Source: Microcoleus sp. FACHB-68 (GTDB lineage: Bacteria > Cyanobacteriota > Cyanobacteriia > Cyanobacteriales > Oscillatoriaceae). Taken from it: DNA of 64,000 nucleotides. Below, in pieces: positions 1 through 8,113 of the stretch. The translations under genes were made by a program, and so were the position numbers. Each line of letters starts with the position of its first letter. Position 1 is the stretch's first letter. A model generated the notes under the pieces. The model was not told where the DNA came from and did no database searches. It saw only the letters and a program-made list of their open reading frames with translations. Where the stretch lies: positions 1 through 64,000 of the forward strand of contig NZ_JACJOT010000008.1 of the NCBI RefSeq assembly GCF_014695715.1, read 5' to 3'.

Positions 1-82
1 GCCGGTTTTCGGTTGATGTGACCCACTCGCAGAACCGTTCCCAAACGTTGGCGCTTTCGCGGCGTTGGAGAGTTGTGGTCAT
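1..82 (-). CDS. psbA: Photosystem II D1 protein, N-terminal fragment (runs off left edge)
   Basis: Reading the minus strand from the ATG at 82 gives 27 codons that match the start of D1: [10 protein letters not shown], then the WERFCEWV stretch and TSTENR. D1 carries cofactors of the photosystem II reaction centre in the thylakoid membrane. Only the stromal N-terminus before the first membrane helix is visible; the rest lies left of the window. The upstream spacer holds a TATAAT box and a small hairpin, as expected for a strongly expressed gene with a 5' leader. Cyanobacteria usually carry several psbA copies, and which one this is cannot be told from this fragment. Confidence 0.95.
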   Translation of the reverse strand, partial: MTTTLQRRESANVWERFCEWVTSTENR

Positions 83-149
83 TTGTTTATGATTGCTATT
101 GATTTTTCGAGGTTCTTATGATGTTGGGCAGGTGTTTGCCTGCTTGAAT

Positions 150-155
150 ATTATA
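150..155 (-). promoter_or_regulatory. psbA: Probable psbA -10 box (TATAAT)
   Basis: A perfect TATAAT lies on the minus strand about 70 bp before the psbA start codon. No convincing -35 hexamer sits 16-18 bp further upstream; TTGCTA is present but about 21 bp away. Between box and gene, 129-144 can form a GCAGG/CCTGC hairpin with a 6-nt loop in the predicted leader. The promoter assignment is inference from position and motif. Confidence 0.4.
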
Positions 156-344
156 TTACTCAGTTTTCTTTACATTTAGCAACATTTTAAACATTATTTT
201 TACTTGTACCTGTGTTTTGATTAACTTATCTAAGATTCAATAGATCGAAAGAATAGAAGCTTGCTGTGAGCTGTGCCCCGTTGCGTTCCTGTAGCGTGTT
301 GCCTTAACTCAGTCAGGCCGGCAACTCCCGTAGAGGAAAACCCC

Positions 345-1793
345 ATGAACTTCTTCGACAAATTGCTTTATGCGATTGAACGCAATCAGAGCTTACTCTA
401 CGCGGGACTTGACCCCGATCCAGAGAGTTTACCTGAGCGATATCACACCGGCACCGGCACTAACAGTCTCCTGACAGGTTTGCGGGATTGGTTGCAAGAC
501 TCTATTACCCAAACCGCAGATTTCGTTTGCGCTTACAAACTCACCCTCGGCTTTTACCAGGCGCTTGGTGTTCCGGGACTAGAATTGCTCCAGCAAACCT
601 TAGCTTCCATTCCGGCGCTGATTCCAGTCATTTTAGATGCCAAGCACAGCGACCTCAACACCAGCACAGTTTTTGCTCGAACAGTGTTTCAAGAGTGGGG
701 CGTGGATGCTTGTACCTTAAGCCCTTATGCCGGCCTTGATCAGGTTGCCCCCTTTTTGGTTTATCCCGGCAAAGCAGTGTTTGTTCTTTGTGCCACTGCC
801 AATTCTTCGGCGGCAGAATTGCAGGAATATCCAGGTCAAGAATTGCCCTTTTATTTACACTTGGTGCAGGCAGCGAAAACCTGGGGGACTCCCGAACAAC
901 TGGGTTTAGAAGTGGGTGCAGCGACACCGGAAATTTTGGCCCGCATCCGTGGGGAAGTACCGGAACGCCCCATTTTACTAGAGGGAGGCTGGCGAGATGA
1001 TCGGGATCTGGCGAAGATCCTGGGTGCCGGCTTGAACGCTTATGGGGACGGGTTGTTGCTGCCGGCACCTTCACATTTGTTGGCAAGCGAACAGCCGGCT
1101 GAGGAACTGAGGGCATTACGCGACACAATTAATCATCAGCGATTTCAAGTTATGCAGGGAAGCCCCACCTGTGACTTATGGCTGCCAGATGTTTGTTTTT
1201 TACAGCATTCCGCCCACCGGGATTTAATATTGCAACTTTTTGACATTGGCTGCATTACGTTTGGCGAGCACGTCCAAGCCTCTGGAGCGATATTTCCCTA
1301 TTATATAGACCTGCGTAAAATTATCTCCCAGCCGCAAATTTTCCATCAAATTTTAAGCGCTTACGCAGGAATTCTTCAACATCTTGAATTCGACAGAATC
1401 GCCGGCATTCCTTATGGTTCCTTACCCACTGCAACCGGCTTAGCACTGCGCTTGAAGCGTCCCATGATTTTTCCTCGCAAAGAAGCGAAAGCTTATGGAA
1501 GTGGACGGGTGATTGAGGGGAATTTCCATCCAGGGGAAAAAATTGTTGTGGTGGATGACATTCTGATTAGTGGAAAAAGTGCAATGGAAGGTGCGGAAAA
1601 ACTTCAGTCTGCCGGTTTGAAGGTGGAAGATATTGTGGTGTTTATCGATCATGAAAAGGGCGTAAAAGATCGGTTGCAGGAGAAAGGATATCGCGCCCAT
1701 TCGGTTTTAGGCATTTCTGAAATCGCTGAAACTTTACACCAAGCAGGCCGAATTGATAGTGAGCAATTTAAGATGTTTGCAGACGCACACTGA
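345..1793 (+). CDS. pyrF: Bifunctional OMP decarboxylase / orotate phosphoribosyltransferase
   Basis: This 482-residue protein joins the last two steps of UMP synthesis: orotate phosphoribosyl transfer and OMP decarboxylation. The N-terminal half is the decarboxylase: GLDPDP at 21-26 and the catalytic D-x-K-x-x-D motif at 98-103 (D98, K100, D103). The C-terminal half is the phosphoribosyltransferase, with the PRPP-binding VVVDDILISGKS motif near 401-412. The order is decarboxylase first, the reverse of animal and plant UMP synthase. The open frame extends upstream to 273, but I chose the ATG at 345 because a GAGGAAAA ribosome-binding site ends 4 bases before it and family homology starts there. 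It stands alone, divergent from psbA. Confidence 0.93.
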   Translation: MNFFDKLLYAIERNQSLLYAGLDPDPESLPERYHTGTGTNSLLTGLRDWLQDSITQTADFVCAYKLTLGFYQALGVPGLELLQQTLASIPALIPVILDAKHSDLNTSTVFARTVFQEWGVDACTLSPYAGLDQVAPFLVYPGKAVFVLCATANSSAAELQEYPGQELPFYLHLVQAAKTWGTPEQLGLEVGAATPEILARIRGEVPERPILLEGGWRDDRDLAKILGAGLNAYGDGLLLPAPSHLLASEQPAEELRALRDTINHQRFQVMQGSPTCDLWLPDVCFLQHSAHRDLILQLFDIGCITFGEHVQASGAIFPYYIDLRKIISQPQIFHQILSAYAGILQHLEFDRIAGIPYGSLPTATGLALRLKRPMIFPRKEAKAYGSGRVIEGNFHPGEKIVVVDDILISGKSAMEGAEKLQSAGLKVEDIVVFIDHEKGVKDRLQEKGYRAHSVLGISEIAETLHQAGRIDSEQFKMFADAH

Positions 1794-1899
1794 TTGCCGC
1801 TCATTGACTTAAATTTACTTTGCTTTTTCAATGCAAAGGAGTCACGTAAAAGACTGGCAAGAAGTGTTAGGTTTTGCCGGCAAAGTTTTTGCTATCGGC

Positions 1900-2772
1900 T
1901 TACTTGGAACCTTCTGGGCTGGGAAGTGGAAGTAAGGTAATTTGAACGCCTTGGGTTCCTTGCGGAATTAATTTAAAATAAATTTCAGGAATGTAGGAAA
2001 GATTGTCATTTTTGATGACGCCGGCAGCAACCAGAGAATCAAGACAACTGCCAACAATATTGTCTCCATCTGCGTTCATTCGATGTTTTCCAATTAAACG
2101 AACTTTGACGGCTGCCCGTTGCAGGGGAAGCACCGGCAGCGAACTTTTTTCGCCCAATTGCTTAAAAATTTCAACTTCTGCATGATTTCGCCACGCGCGA
2201 TAACGGGGGGGTAAAAATGTACCGTTAGCCGTGACTCTAGGGCGGGCTTTGGGAACTACACCACCTGGAATAAAAAAGGTGAGGGTATCGGTTGCCGGCA
2301 CCAACGTTTCTTTGGGGGAAATTGGGGGTGCCGGCTCTAAAGTGGCAGCAATTTGAATCGGTTCCTCAACATTAGAATACAGCTCAGCTCGCTCACAATC
2401 TCTCAGCGCCAAGGCACTCGTTTCGCTGGCCGGCAGAATGGCGGGGGATGGCACTAATTTTGGCCAGCCTCTAGCTATTTGCATATAGGTTTGTGCAGTT
2501 CGTTCCGAGACGGTGCAACATTCCTTCAGCCAGGAAAGCCACCCTTCAGGAGTCAGTTGCTCCTGAGCTTGTAAAAGCCATTCTCCGGCGTTGCGGGCGT
2601 GTAGCAGCGCCGTTGTGGGAAATGCCACGCACTGCTGATGGGCGCTGTTAATGCGTGCTGCCAGTTCCGCTTGTGGGGGAATGGCCTGGGATTCCTGCAC
2701 GAGCCGTTCTAGGAAGGGGGGTAGCAATTGGGTTGTTTGTGTCAAGGATTTTTTTAAACTCGCCGCTCTCAA
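1900..2772 (-). CDS. DUF3102-like / RusA-family Holliday-junction resolvase-like protein
   Basis: About 290 residues, apparently in two parts. Residues 60-101 (AGEWLLQAQ ... WLKE ... RTAQTYMQIA) resemble the DUF3102 module common in phage and plasmid proteins. Residues 165-285 resemble RusA resolvases, dimeric enzymes that cut four-way DNA junctions: the PKARPRV segment at 174-180, YRAW at 191-194, and the acidic block D235-G-D237-N followed by D256. In E. coli RusA the corresponding catalytic residues are D70, D72, D91 and K76; the lysine position is glycine (G241) here, so activity is uncertain. The start is a TTG at 2772 and is not secure. No other phage-like gene is nearby. A domesticated mobile-element gene is a reasonable reading. 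Confidence 0.72.
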   Translation of the reverse strand: MRAASLKKSLTQTTQLLPPFLERLVQESQAIPPQAELAARINSAHQQCVAFPTTALLHARNAGEWLLQAQEQLTPEGWLSWLKECCTVSERTAQTYMQIARGWPKLVPSPAILPASETSALALRDCERAELYSNVEEPIQIAATLEPAPPISPKETLVPATDTLTFFIPGGVVPKARPRVTANGTFLPPRYRAWRNHAEVEIFKQLGEKSSLPVLPLQRAAVKVRLIGKHRMNADGDNIVGSCLDSLVAAGVIKNDNLSYIPEIYFKLIPQGTQGVQITLLPLPSPEGSK

Positions 2773-2926
2773 GCTACCACAGCCAACCTACTGGGCAAAT
2801 AAAATTAGCCGGTTGCCCAATGAATGTAGGGTTAAACCCCACCGGCTCCCTTACGGGTTCACGCCCCTACATCCACACTTTTAGGCAAAAGTCAACCCAA
2901 AAATTAAGATCCGATTAAACGCCCAC

Positions 2927-4633
2927 TTATTTTTTGGCCCCATCCTTTTTCGCCTTCTGCTTTTCTCGCTTTGCCGCATCCTTTGCTGCTTTTTCTGCGG
3001 CTATCTTTTCTTGACGAACTTTCTCCTTTTCCTCTTCAATCTTGTTCAAATAATACTGATAATCTCCCAGGTACTCGCGCAACTCACCTTCGCGAATCTC
3101 GACAATTTTGTTAGCGACCTTAGAGATAAAATATCGGTCGTGGGAAACGAGAATCACCGTTCCCTCATAATTTTGCAGCGCTTCCTCCAGCATTTCTTTG
3201 GCCGGAATATCTAAGTGATTTGTCGGCTCATCCAAAATCAGTAAATTAGCCGGTCGCAGCAGCATTTTTGCTAAAGCTAGCCGAGCTTTTTCTCCACCAC
3301 TAAGCGCCGCTACTTTTTTGAAAACCGTATCGCCGGTGAAGAGAAAGCGCCCCAAAAGGGTACGAACTTCTTCATTTTTCCATTCTGGAACTTCATCATG
3401 AATCGTTTCCATCACGGTTCGATTCAAATCTAAAGCTTCCGCTTGATTTTGCTCAAAGTAACTGGGAATAACATTATGCTCACCGAGTGTCACCATGCCT
3501 TCGCTGGGTTTTTCCATCTCCATAATTAGATGCAGCAAGGTGGATTTGCCTGACCCATTTGGCCCCAAGAAAGCCACGCGATCTCCGCGCTCAATCAGCA
3601 AATCTGCGCCTAAAAACAAGATTTTTTCGCCATAAGTATGAACTAAATCTTTGATGATGACGACTTCACGACCACTGCGCGGGGGGTTAGGAAATTGGAA
3701 GCGCAAGCTGCGGACATCTGCAACAGGTGCGTCAATGCGCTCAATTTTATCCAGTTGTTTCTCGCGGCTTTTGGCTTGTGTGCTGCGAGTGGCGCTGGCA
3801 CGGAACCGATCCACGAAAGCTTGCTGCTGTTCAAGTTCTTTTTGCTGGCGTTCGTAGGCGCTGAGTTGGGCTTCTTTTAGCTCGGCTTTTTGGTTTAAAT
3901 AAGCCGTATAATTACCCAAGTAGGTGGTAGAAACGCCGCGCTCGGTTTCGACGATTTGGGTGCAGAGCCGATCTAAAAATGCTCGGTCATGAGCGACGAT
4001 CACCATTGGAATCGTTAAACCTTTGAGATAGGTTTCTAACCATTCAATGGTTTCTAAATCTAGGTGGTTAGTCGGTTCATCTAGCAACAGAAGATCGGGA
4101 TTTTGCAGCAGGATTTTTCCTAAACTCATCCGCATCTGCCAGCCACCACTGAAGGCGCTAACTAAACGCTCGCCATCTTCAGGTTCAAATCCCATTTCTG
4201 GCAAAATTTTCTCAATTCGAGCGTCGAGTCCATATCCATCTAAGCCTTCAAATTGACGTTGCAGGCGATCCATTTGATTAATCAGTTTATCCAGTCTTTC
4301 TGGATTGGCTGTTTGCATTTCATGGTGTACCTGCGCTAGCGCGTGCTGCACGTCATTTGCTTCCTTAAACACCGTCCAAAACTCTTCGCGCACGGTGCGT
4401 GTGGGTTCAACCTCAAATTCTTGAGTTAAATAGGCGATGTGCAAACTCGCAGGACGAATGACTTCACCGGCACTCGGTTCAATTTCACCGGCAATGATTT
4501 TCAACTGAGTGGACTTGCCGGCACCGTTGACCCCAACCAACCCGATCCGATCGCCTGGTTTAACCTCCCAGCTCACGTCTTTCAGAACTTCGCCCGTGGG
4601 ATAGATTTTACTAATATGTTCTAATCGCAGCAT
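2927..4633 (-). CDS. ABC-F family ATP-binding protein (two ABC domains)
   Basis: A 568-residue soluble protein with two ATPase domains and no membrane segment, typical of ABC-F proteins, which act on the ribosome (translation factors or antibiotic-resistance proteins). Domain 1 has Walker A GVNGAGKST at 34-42, an SGGWQMR signature and LLLLDEPTNHLD. Domain 2 has GPNGSGKST, LSGGEKARLALA and LLILDEPTNHLD. A charged linker separates them, and the C-terminus is a lysine/alanine/glutamate-rich coiled coil. I chose the ATG at 4633 over an upstream TTG at 4651 because GGAG lies 6 bases before it and family homology starts at MLRLEHISK. The precise subgroup (EttA, Uup or YheS-like) was not resolved. 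Confidence 0.93.
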   Translation of the reverse strand: MLRLEHISKIYPTGEVLKDVSWEVKPGDRIGLVGVNGAGKSTQLKIIAGEIEPSAGEVIRPASLHIAYLTQEFEVEPTRTVREEFWTVFKEANDVQHALAQVHHEMQTANPERLDKLINQMDRLQRQFEGLDGYGLDARIEKILPEMGFEPEDGERLVSAFSGGWQMRMSLGKILLQNPDLLLLDEPTNHLDLETIEWLETYLKGLTIPMVIVAHDRAFLDRLCTQIVETERGVSTTYLGNYTAYLNQKAELKEAQLSAYERQQKELEQQQAFVDRFRASATRSTQAKSREKQLDKIERIDAPVADVRSLRFQFPNPPRSGREVVIIKDLVHTYGEKILFLGADLLIERGDRVAFLGPNGSGKSTLLHLIMEMEKPSEGMVTLGEHNVIPSYFEQNQAEALDLNRTVMETIHDEVPEWKNEEVRTLLGRFLFTGDTVFKKVAALSGGEKARLALAKMLLRPANLLILDEPTNHLDIPAKEMLEEALQNYEGTVILVSHDRYFISKVANKIVEIREGELREYLGDYQYYLNKIEEEKEKVRQEKIAAEKAAKDAAKREKQKAKKDGAKK

Positions 4634-4866
4634 CAGAGTCTCCAGAATCAATGAGGTAACGGGAAATCAAATTTCTGAGTGAGCGCTTGGCTATCTCTTA
4701 AAAGTTATCAGCTACCCACTTAATCTTGCCAGAAAGTTTCCTCTGCTGCCGAACTTAAAACTTTCTCATTTTTCTGCCTTGGCTGCACCTCCTCAAATGC
4801 CGGCTCATCCTGACACCGGCTGCAATTTTTGCAAAAATTTCAAATAAGTGATATGCTTGTCGATTG

Positions 4867-4886
4867 TGTCTAAACAAATCTAGACA
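4867..4886 (+). promoter_or_regulatory. Hairpin abutting the rpmI start codon
   Basis: TGTCTA, an 8-nt spacer and TAGACA form a perfect 6-bp inverted repeat whose last base is immediately followed by the rpmI ATG at 4887. No Shine-Dalgarno sequence is present. In mRNA this would place a small stem-loop directly against the start codon. A role in translational control of the ribosomal-protein operon is inference. Confidence 0.5.
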
Positions 4887-5084
4887 ATGCCTAAACTAAA
4901 AACTCGCAAAGCAGCCGCCAAGCGTTTTAGAGCGACCGGCAGCGGCAAAATTATGCGCCGCAAAGCTTTCAAAAGTCACTTGCTACAGCACAAGAGTTCA
5001 ACGCGCAGGCGCACTCTTTCTATGATGGCTGTGGTAGATGAACGTGACGCAGACAATGTGCGCTTGATGCTCCCCTATTTATAA
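4887..5084 (+). CDS. rpmI: 50S ribosomal protein L35
   Basis: A 65-residue basic protein starting [14 protein letters not shown], the hallmark of bacterial L35, and of normal family length. It is a late-assembling component of the large ribosomal subunit. It is followed 112 bp later by rplT in the usual L35-L20 order, probably as one transcript. The infC gene that precedes this pair in many bacteria is absent here; an ABC-F gene on the other strand occupies the upstream side. The start has no Shine-Dalgarno sequence but directly follows a perfect 6-bp hairpin (4867-4886). Confidence 0.98.
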   Translation: MPKLKTRKAAAKRFRATGSGKIMRRKAFKSHLLQHKSSTRRRTLSMMAVVDERDADNVRLMLPYL

Positions 5085-5151
5085 GTCAGTCAGCGCTCAG
5101 TTGTCAGCCGGCTTTCAGGCTTGAAAAATGCAACTGACAACGGAGAGCTGC

Positions 5152-5187
5152 CAACTGAACCCTGAACCCTAGCAACTAACACGTAAC
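5152..5187 (+). repeat. Degenerate heptamer array between rpmI and rplT
   Basis: Read in 7-base steps from 5152 the spacer gives CAACTGA, ACCCTGA, ACCCTAG, CAACTAA, CACGTAA. Two units are almost identical and the others share the pattern. Upstream, GTTGTCAG (around 5100) and CTGACAAC (around 5133) form an 8-bp inverted repeat. The array ends just before the rplT start and resembles a decayed STRR-type repeat. Confidence 0.45.
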
Positions 5188-5196
5188 CAACTAGCC

Positions 5197-5550
5197 ATGA
5201 CACGAGTTAAACGCGGTAATGTAGCCCGCAAACGCCGCAAAAAAATTCTCAAACTAGCCAAAGGATTTCGGGGTTCTCACTCGAAACTCTTCCGCACAGC
5301 TAATCAGCAGGTAATGAAGGCGTTGCGGAGCGCCTACCGTGATCGCAAAAAGCGCAAGCGGGATTTCCGACGTCTGTGGATCGCCCGCATCAACGCAGCA
5401 ACGCGTCAACATGGCATGAGCTACAGCCAGTTTATGGGGAATTTGAAGAAAGCAAATATTCAAATCAACCGCAAAATGTTGGCTCAATTGGCAGTTCTTG
5501 ATGCTGAAAGTTTCACCAAAGTGGTGGAAATGGCCAGCCAAGTCAAGTAA
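5197..5550 (+). CDS. rplT: 50S ribosomal protein L20
   Basis: A 117-residue, strongly basic protein starting [20 protein letters not shown], with the long helical [14 protein letters not shown] region and the C-terminal globular part characteristic of L20. It binds 23S rRNA early in large-subunit assembly and in other bacteria represses translation of its own operon. It lies downstream of rpmI and is followed by a 13-bp inverted repeat (5569-5611). There is no clear Shine-Dalgarno sequence. Length and sequence are normal. Confidence 0.98.
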   Translation: MTRVKRGNVARKRRKKILKLAKGFRGSHSKLFRTANQQVMKALRSAYRDRKKRKRDFRRLWIARINAATRQHGMSYSQFMGNLKKANIQINRKMLAQLAVLDAESFTKVVEMASQVK

Positions 5551-5568
5551 AAATTTCTCCCTTACCCC

Positions 5569-5611
5569 GTTTCCAGTAGAGGTGCGTCAGCGAACTATCT
5601 CTACTGGGAAC
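5569..5611 (+). terminator. Long inverted repeat after rplT
   Basis: Arms 5569-5581 (GTTTCCAGTAGAG) and 5599-5611 (CTCTACTGGGAAC) pair over 13 positions, with one G.U, around a 17-nt loop. It lies 18 bp past the rplT stop and just before the next gene. No T-run follows, so it may be a processing or attenuating hairpin rather than a classical intrinsic terminator. Confidence 0.5.
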
Positions 5612-5627
5612 GATTGAGAAATCAAAA

Positions 5628-6452
5628 ATGAAGAAAAAGTCTCTTCAATTTTTAAGTTTTAATTTTTTATTTTTAATCGCTTTAGCATTTTGCTTGAGTG
5701 TAATACCGGCAGCCTTCACACCACCGGCACCCGTAGCGGCAGCAGAAATGAAAGCCATCCAAAAACGGGGCCGGCTGATTGTTGCCGTCAAGGATAATTT
5801 GCCGCCTTTGGGCTTTAGAGACAGCGCCGGCAACTTACAAGGGCTGGAAATTGATATTGCTCGCCAGCTGGCGGCAGAGGTGTTAGGAAGCCCCGACGCC
5901 GTGGAATTGCAGCCGGTAGCCAATCAAGACCGGCTTTCTGTTGTGTTAAATGGCCAAGTCGATATTACCATTGCCGGCGTGACTGCAACCGAAACGCGAG
6001 GCCGGTTGGTTGATTTCAGCGTTCCCTACTACCTGGATGGCACCGGCTTTGTCACGAAAAATGCCTCGGTGCGCCGGTTAGAGGACGTGGGAAAACAGAC
6101 AATTGCCATGTTAGATAACTCTGACTCTATTGCCAATGTTCTGTATTTTTTCCCCAATGCCAATCTTGTTGGGGTAGATTCTTATGAAGCAGGACGAATG
6201 CTGATAGAACGCGGTGAAGCGGGTGTCTTTGCCGGCGATGGGAGCGTCCTTGCCGGCTGGGTGCAAGAGTATCGAGATTACCAGATTTTACCATTTCTCC
6301 TATCTGCTGAACCGCTATCGATCGTTATGCCAAAAGGATTGCAGTATTCCCCACTTCGTGTGCGAGTGCATAATGCAATTCGCCGGTGGACAGCAGAAGG
6401 TTGGTTGCGAGAACGGGCGATATACTGGGGCTTGCCGGTGCCTCAAGAATAG
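5628..6452 (+). CDS. Periplasmic amino-acid-type solute-binding protein (SBP_bac_3 family)
   Basis: A 274-residue protein with an N-terminal signal peptide (hydrophobic residues about 9-30, ending near PVAAAE). The mature part starts IQKRGRLIVAVKDNLPPLGF and contains LQGLEIDIARQLAAE and DITIAGVTATETRGRLVDFS, the standard pattern of family 3 extracellular binding proteins for polar amino acids. It should capture a small solute in the periplasm for an ABC importer, but no permease or ATPase gene is adjacent. The ligand cannot be read from the sequence. The start lies 17 bp past the rplT hairpin. Confidence 0.88.
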   Translation: MKKKSLQFLSFNFLFLIALAFCLSVIPAAFTPPAPVAAAEMKAIQKRGRLIVAVKDNLPPLGFRDSAGNLQGLEIDIARQLAAEVLGSPDAVELQPVANQDRLSVVLNGQVDITIAGVTATETRGRLVDFSVPYYLDGTGFVTKNASVRRLEDVGKQTIAMLDNSDSIANVLYFFPNANLVGVDSYEAGRMLIERGEAGVFAGDGSVLAGWVQEYRDYQILPFLLSAEPLSIVMPKGLQYSPLRVRVHNAIRRWTAEGWLRERAIYWGLPVPQE

Positions 6453-6632
6453 GCCGGCAAAAACTTTAAAAACCCCTATTTCCTCCCCTCAAAGATTTAG
6501 CACTATCTGCCTATACCTAACGGCACGGTGCGCTATCATCTGCGATTAAAAAATAAATTTTTAAAAAATATAGTTAAAAAGCTGCGACACGAATTTAATG
6601 GAATATCTAACTTATTAGATCTCATCAAAATT

Positions 6633-7928
6633 TTATTTTTTGATAAGATACACAGGAATTTCTACCACAAACTCCGCACCCTTTTCTGGGGATGAATAAC
6701 ACGTTAATTGTCCTTTGTGCTTTTCTACCACAATTTGATAGCTTGTTGATAAGCCTAATCCACTTCCTTTTCCTACCGACTTTGTTGTAAAAAAGGGATC
6801 AAACAAACGCAATAGCACTTCTTCGCTAATACCGGCACCATTATCTTTAACTCTAATCGTTATATTCTCTAAGCCGGTTAACTCAGTGCTAATCCAAATT
6901 GTTGGAGAAGAAGATTCTGGAAAATCTTTTCCTGTGCCTAGCTCAAAAGCATCTATAGCATTTGTTAACAGATTGAGAAACACTTGATTCATCTGGCTAG
7001 CGTAACAGGTAATTAAAGGTAAATTCCCATAGTTTTTGATGACTTTAATTTCTGCTCGGCTCCCTTCCTGTCTGAGTCGTGGCTGCAACAAAACTAAAGC
7101 GCTATCAATTCCCTCATGAATATCTACAGCTTTAATATCCGATTCACCCAAACGGGAAAAAATGCGTAATGCCAAGATGATTGTGTGGACGCGATCAACT
7201 CCCGTTTGCATAGAAGTGATCAGTTTCTCAAGATCGACCACAAGGAAACTCAGATCAATTGTTTGAATAGCTTCTTGAATAGAAATAGAAGGATTGGGGT
7301 ATTCTTGCTGATAAAGATTGAGCAAGTTTACCAATTCATGGATGTATTGCCGGGCGGGACTAAGATTGCCGGCGATAAAGCTAATCGGGTTATTAATTTC
7401 ATGAGCAATCCCAGCCACTAACTGATTCAAGCTGAGCATTTTTTCTTTATGAATTAATTGGGCTTGAGTTCTTTTGAGTTCGCTTAAAGCTTCTTGAAGC
7501 TGTGTGTTTTGAGTTTGAAGCTTATTTTGAAGATTTTGGATGGTTAGTTGATTTTGAATCCGAACTAAAATTTCTTCAAGATGAAAAGGCTTGGTGATAT
7601 AATCTACGCCCCCAACCTGAAATGCTTTAACTTTATCTAAAACATCATCCATTGCACTTAAAAAAATTACTGGAATCGTTCTCGTTTTCTCGTCTTTTTT
7701 TAAAAATTCACAAACTTCATAGCCGTTCATTTCCGGCATATTAATATCTAACAAAATTAGATCAGGAAGCACAGTTCTTGCTGCAGTTAATGCCATTTTT
7801 CCATTAATTGCTTTACGAACACTATAACCCTGTTCTAGCAAAACAGAAGATAAAAAGCGAATATTATCCGGAGTATCGTCAACAATCAAAATATCAGGTT
7901 TTTCGAGAGCGGGTGGATGGTGAATCAT
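6633..7928 (-). CDS. Response-regulator / histidine kinase hybrid (REC-HisKA-HATPase)
   Basis: A 431-residue soluble protein, counted from the ATG at 7928; a TTG three codons upstream is also possible. Residues 12-125 form a receiver domain with phospho-acceptor D61 (LILLDINMP) and K113. A coiled coil (about 125-165) leads to a dimerisation domain with AHEINNP and the phospho-accepting H176. The ATPase domain then shows NLLTNAIDA, VKDNGAGI and GKGSGLGLS boxes. A receiver in front of the kinase suggests that phosphorylation of the receiver by another kinase controls output. It is the last of four signalling genes on this strand, 185 bp after the neighbouring gene. Confidence 0.93.
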   Translation of the reverse strand: MIHHPPALEKPDILIVDDTPDNIRFLSSVLLEQGYSVRKAINGKMALTAARTVLPDLILLDINMPEMNGYEVCEFLKKDEKTRTIPVIFLSAMDDVLDKVKAFQVGGVDYITKPFHLEEILVRIQNQLTIQNLQNKLQTQNTQLQEALSELKRTQAQLIHKEKMLSLNQLVAGIAHEINNPISFIAGNLSPARQYIHELVNLLNLYQQEYPNPSISIQEAIQTIDLSFLVVDLEKLITSMQTGVDRVHTIILALRIFSRLGESDIKAVDIHEGIDSALVLLQPRLRQEGSRAEIKVIKNYGNLPLITCYASQMNQVFLNLLTNAIDAFELGTGKDFPESSSPTIWISTELTGLENITIRVKDNGAGISEEVLLRLFDPFFTTKSVGKGSGLGLSTSYQIVVEKHKGQLTCYSSPEKGAEFVVEIPVYLIKK

Positions 7929-8113
7929 TTGGCTCAACAGAGAAAAGTGATTTATGAAAATTTAGATGCTTCAAAAAACTGTTTTTAAAGTTTATAATCT
8001 GATATCTTTACCGAACAAAGTAATATAAATTAACAGCCTCAAAAATACTTTTTTGCTTATACCCTAACCAACTACTCTCCACCGGCACAAGCCACTCAAT
8101 CTTCACACATCTT

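Noticed and set aside
655-1128. 157-codon minus-strand frame inside pyrF
   Set aside because: It is antisense to the OMP decarboxylase core motifs and has no family resemblance.
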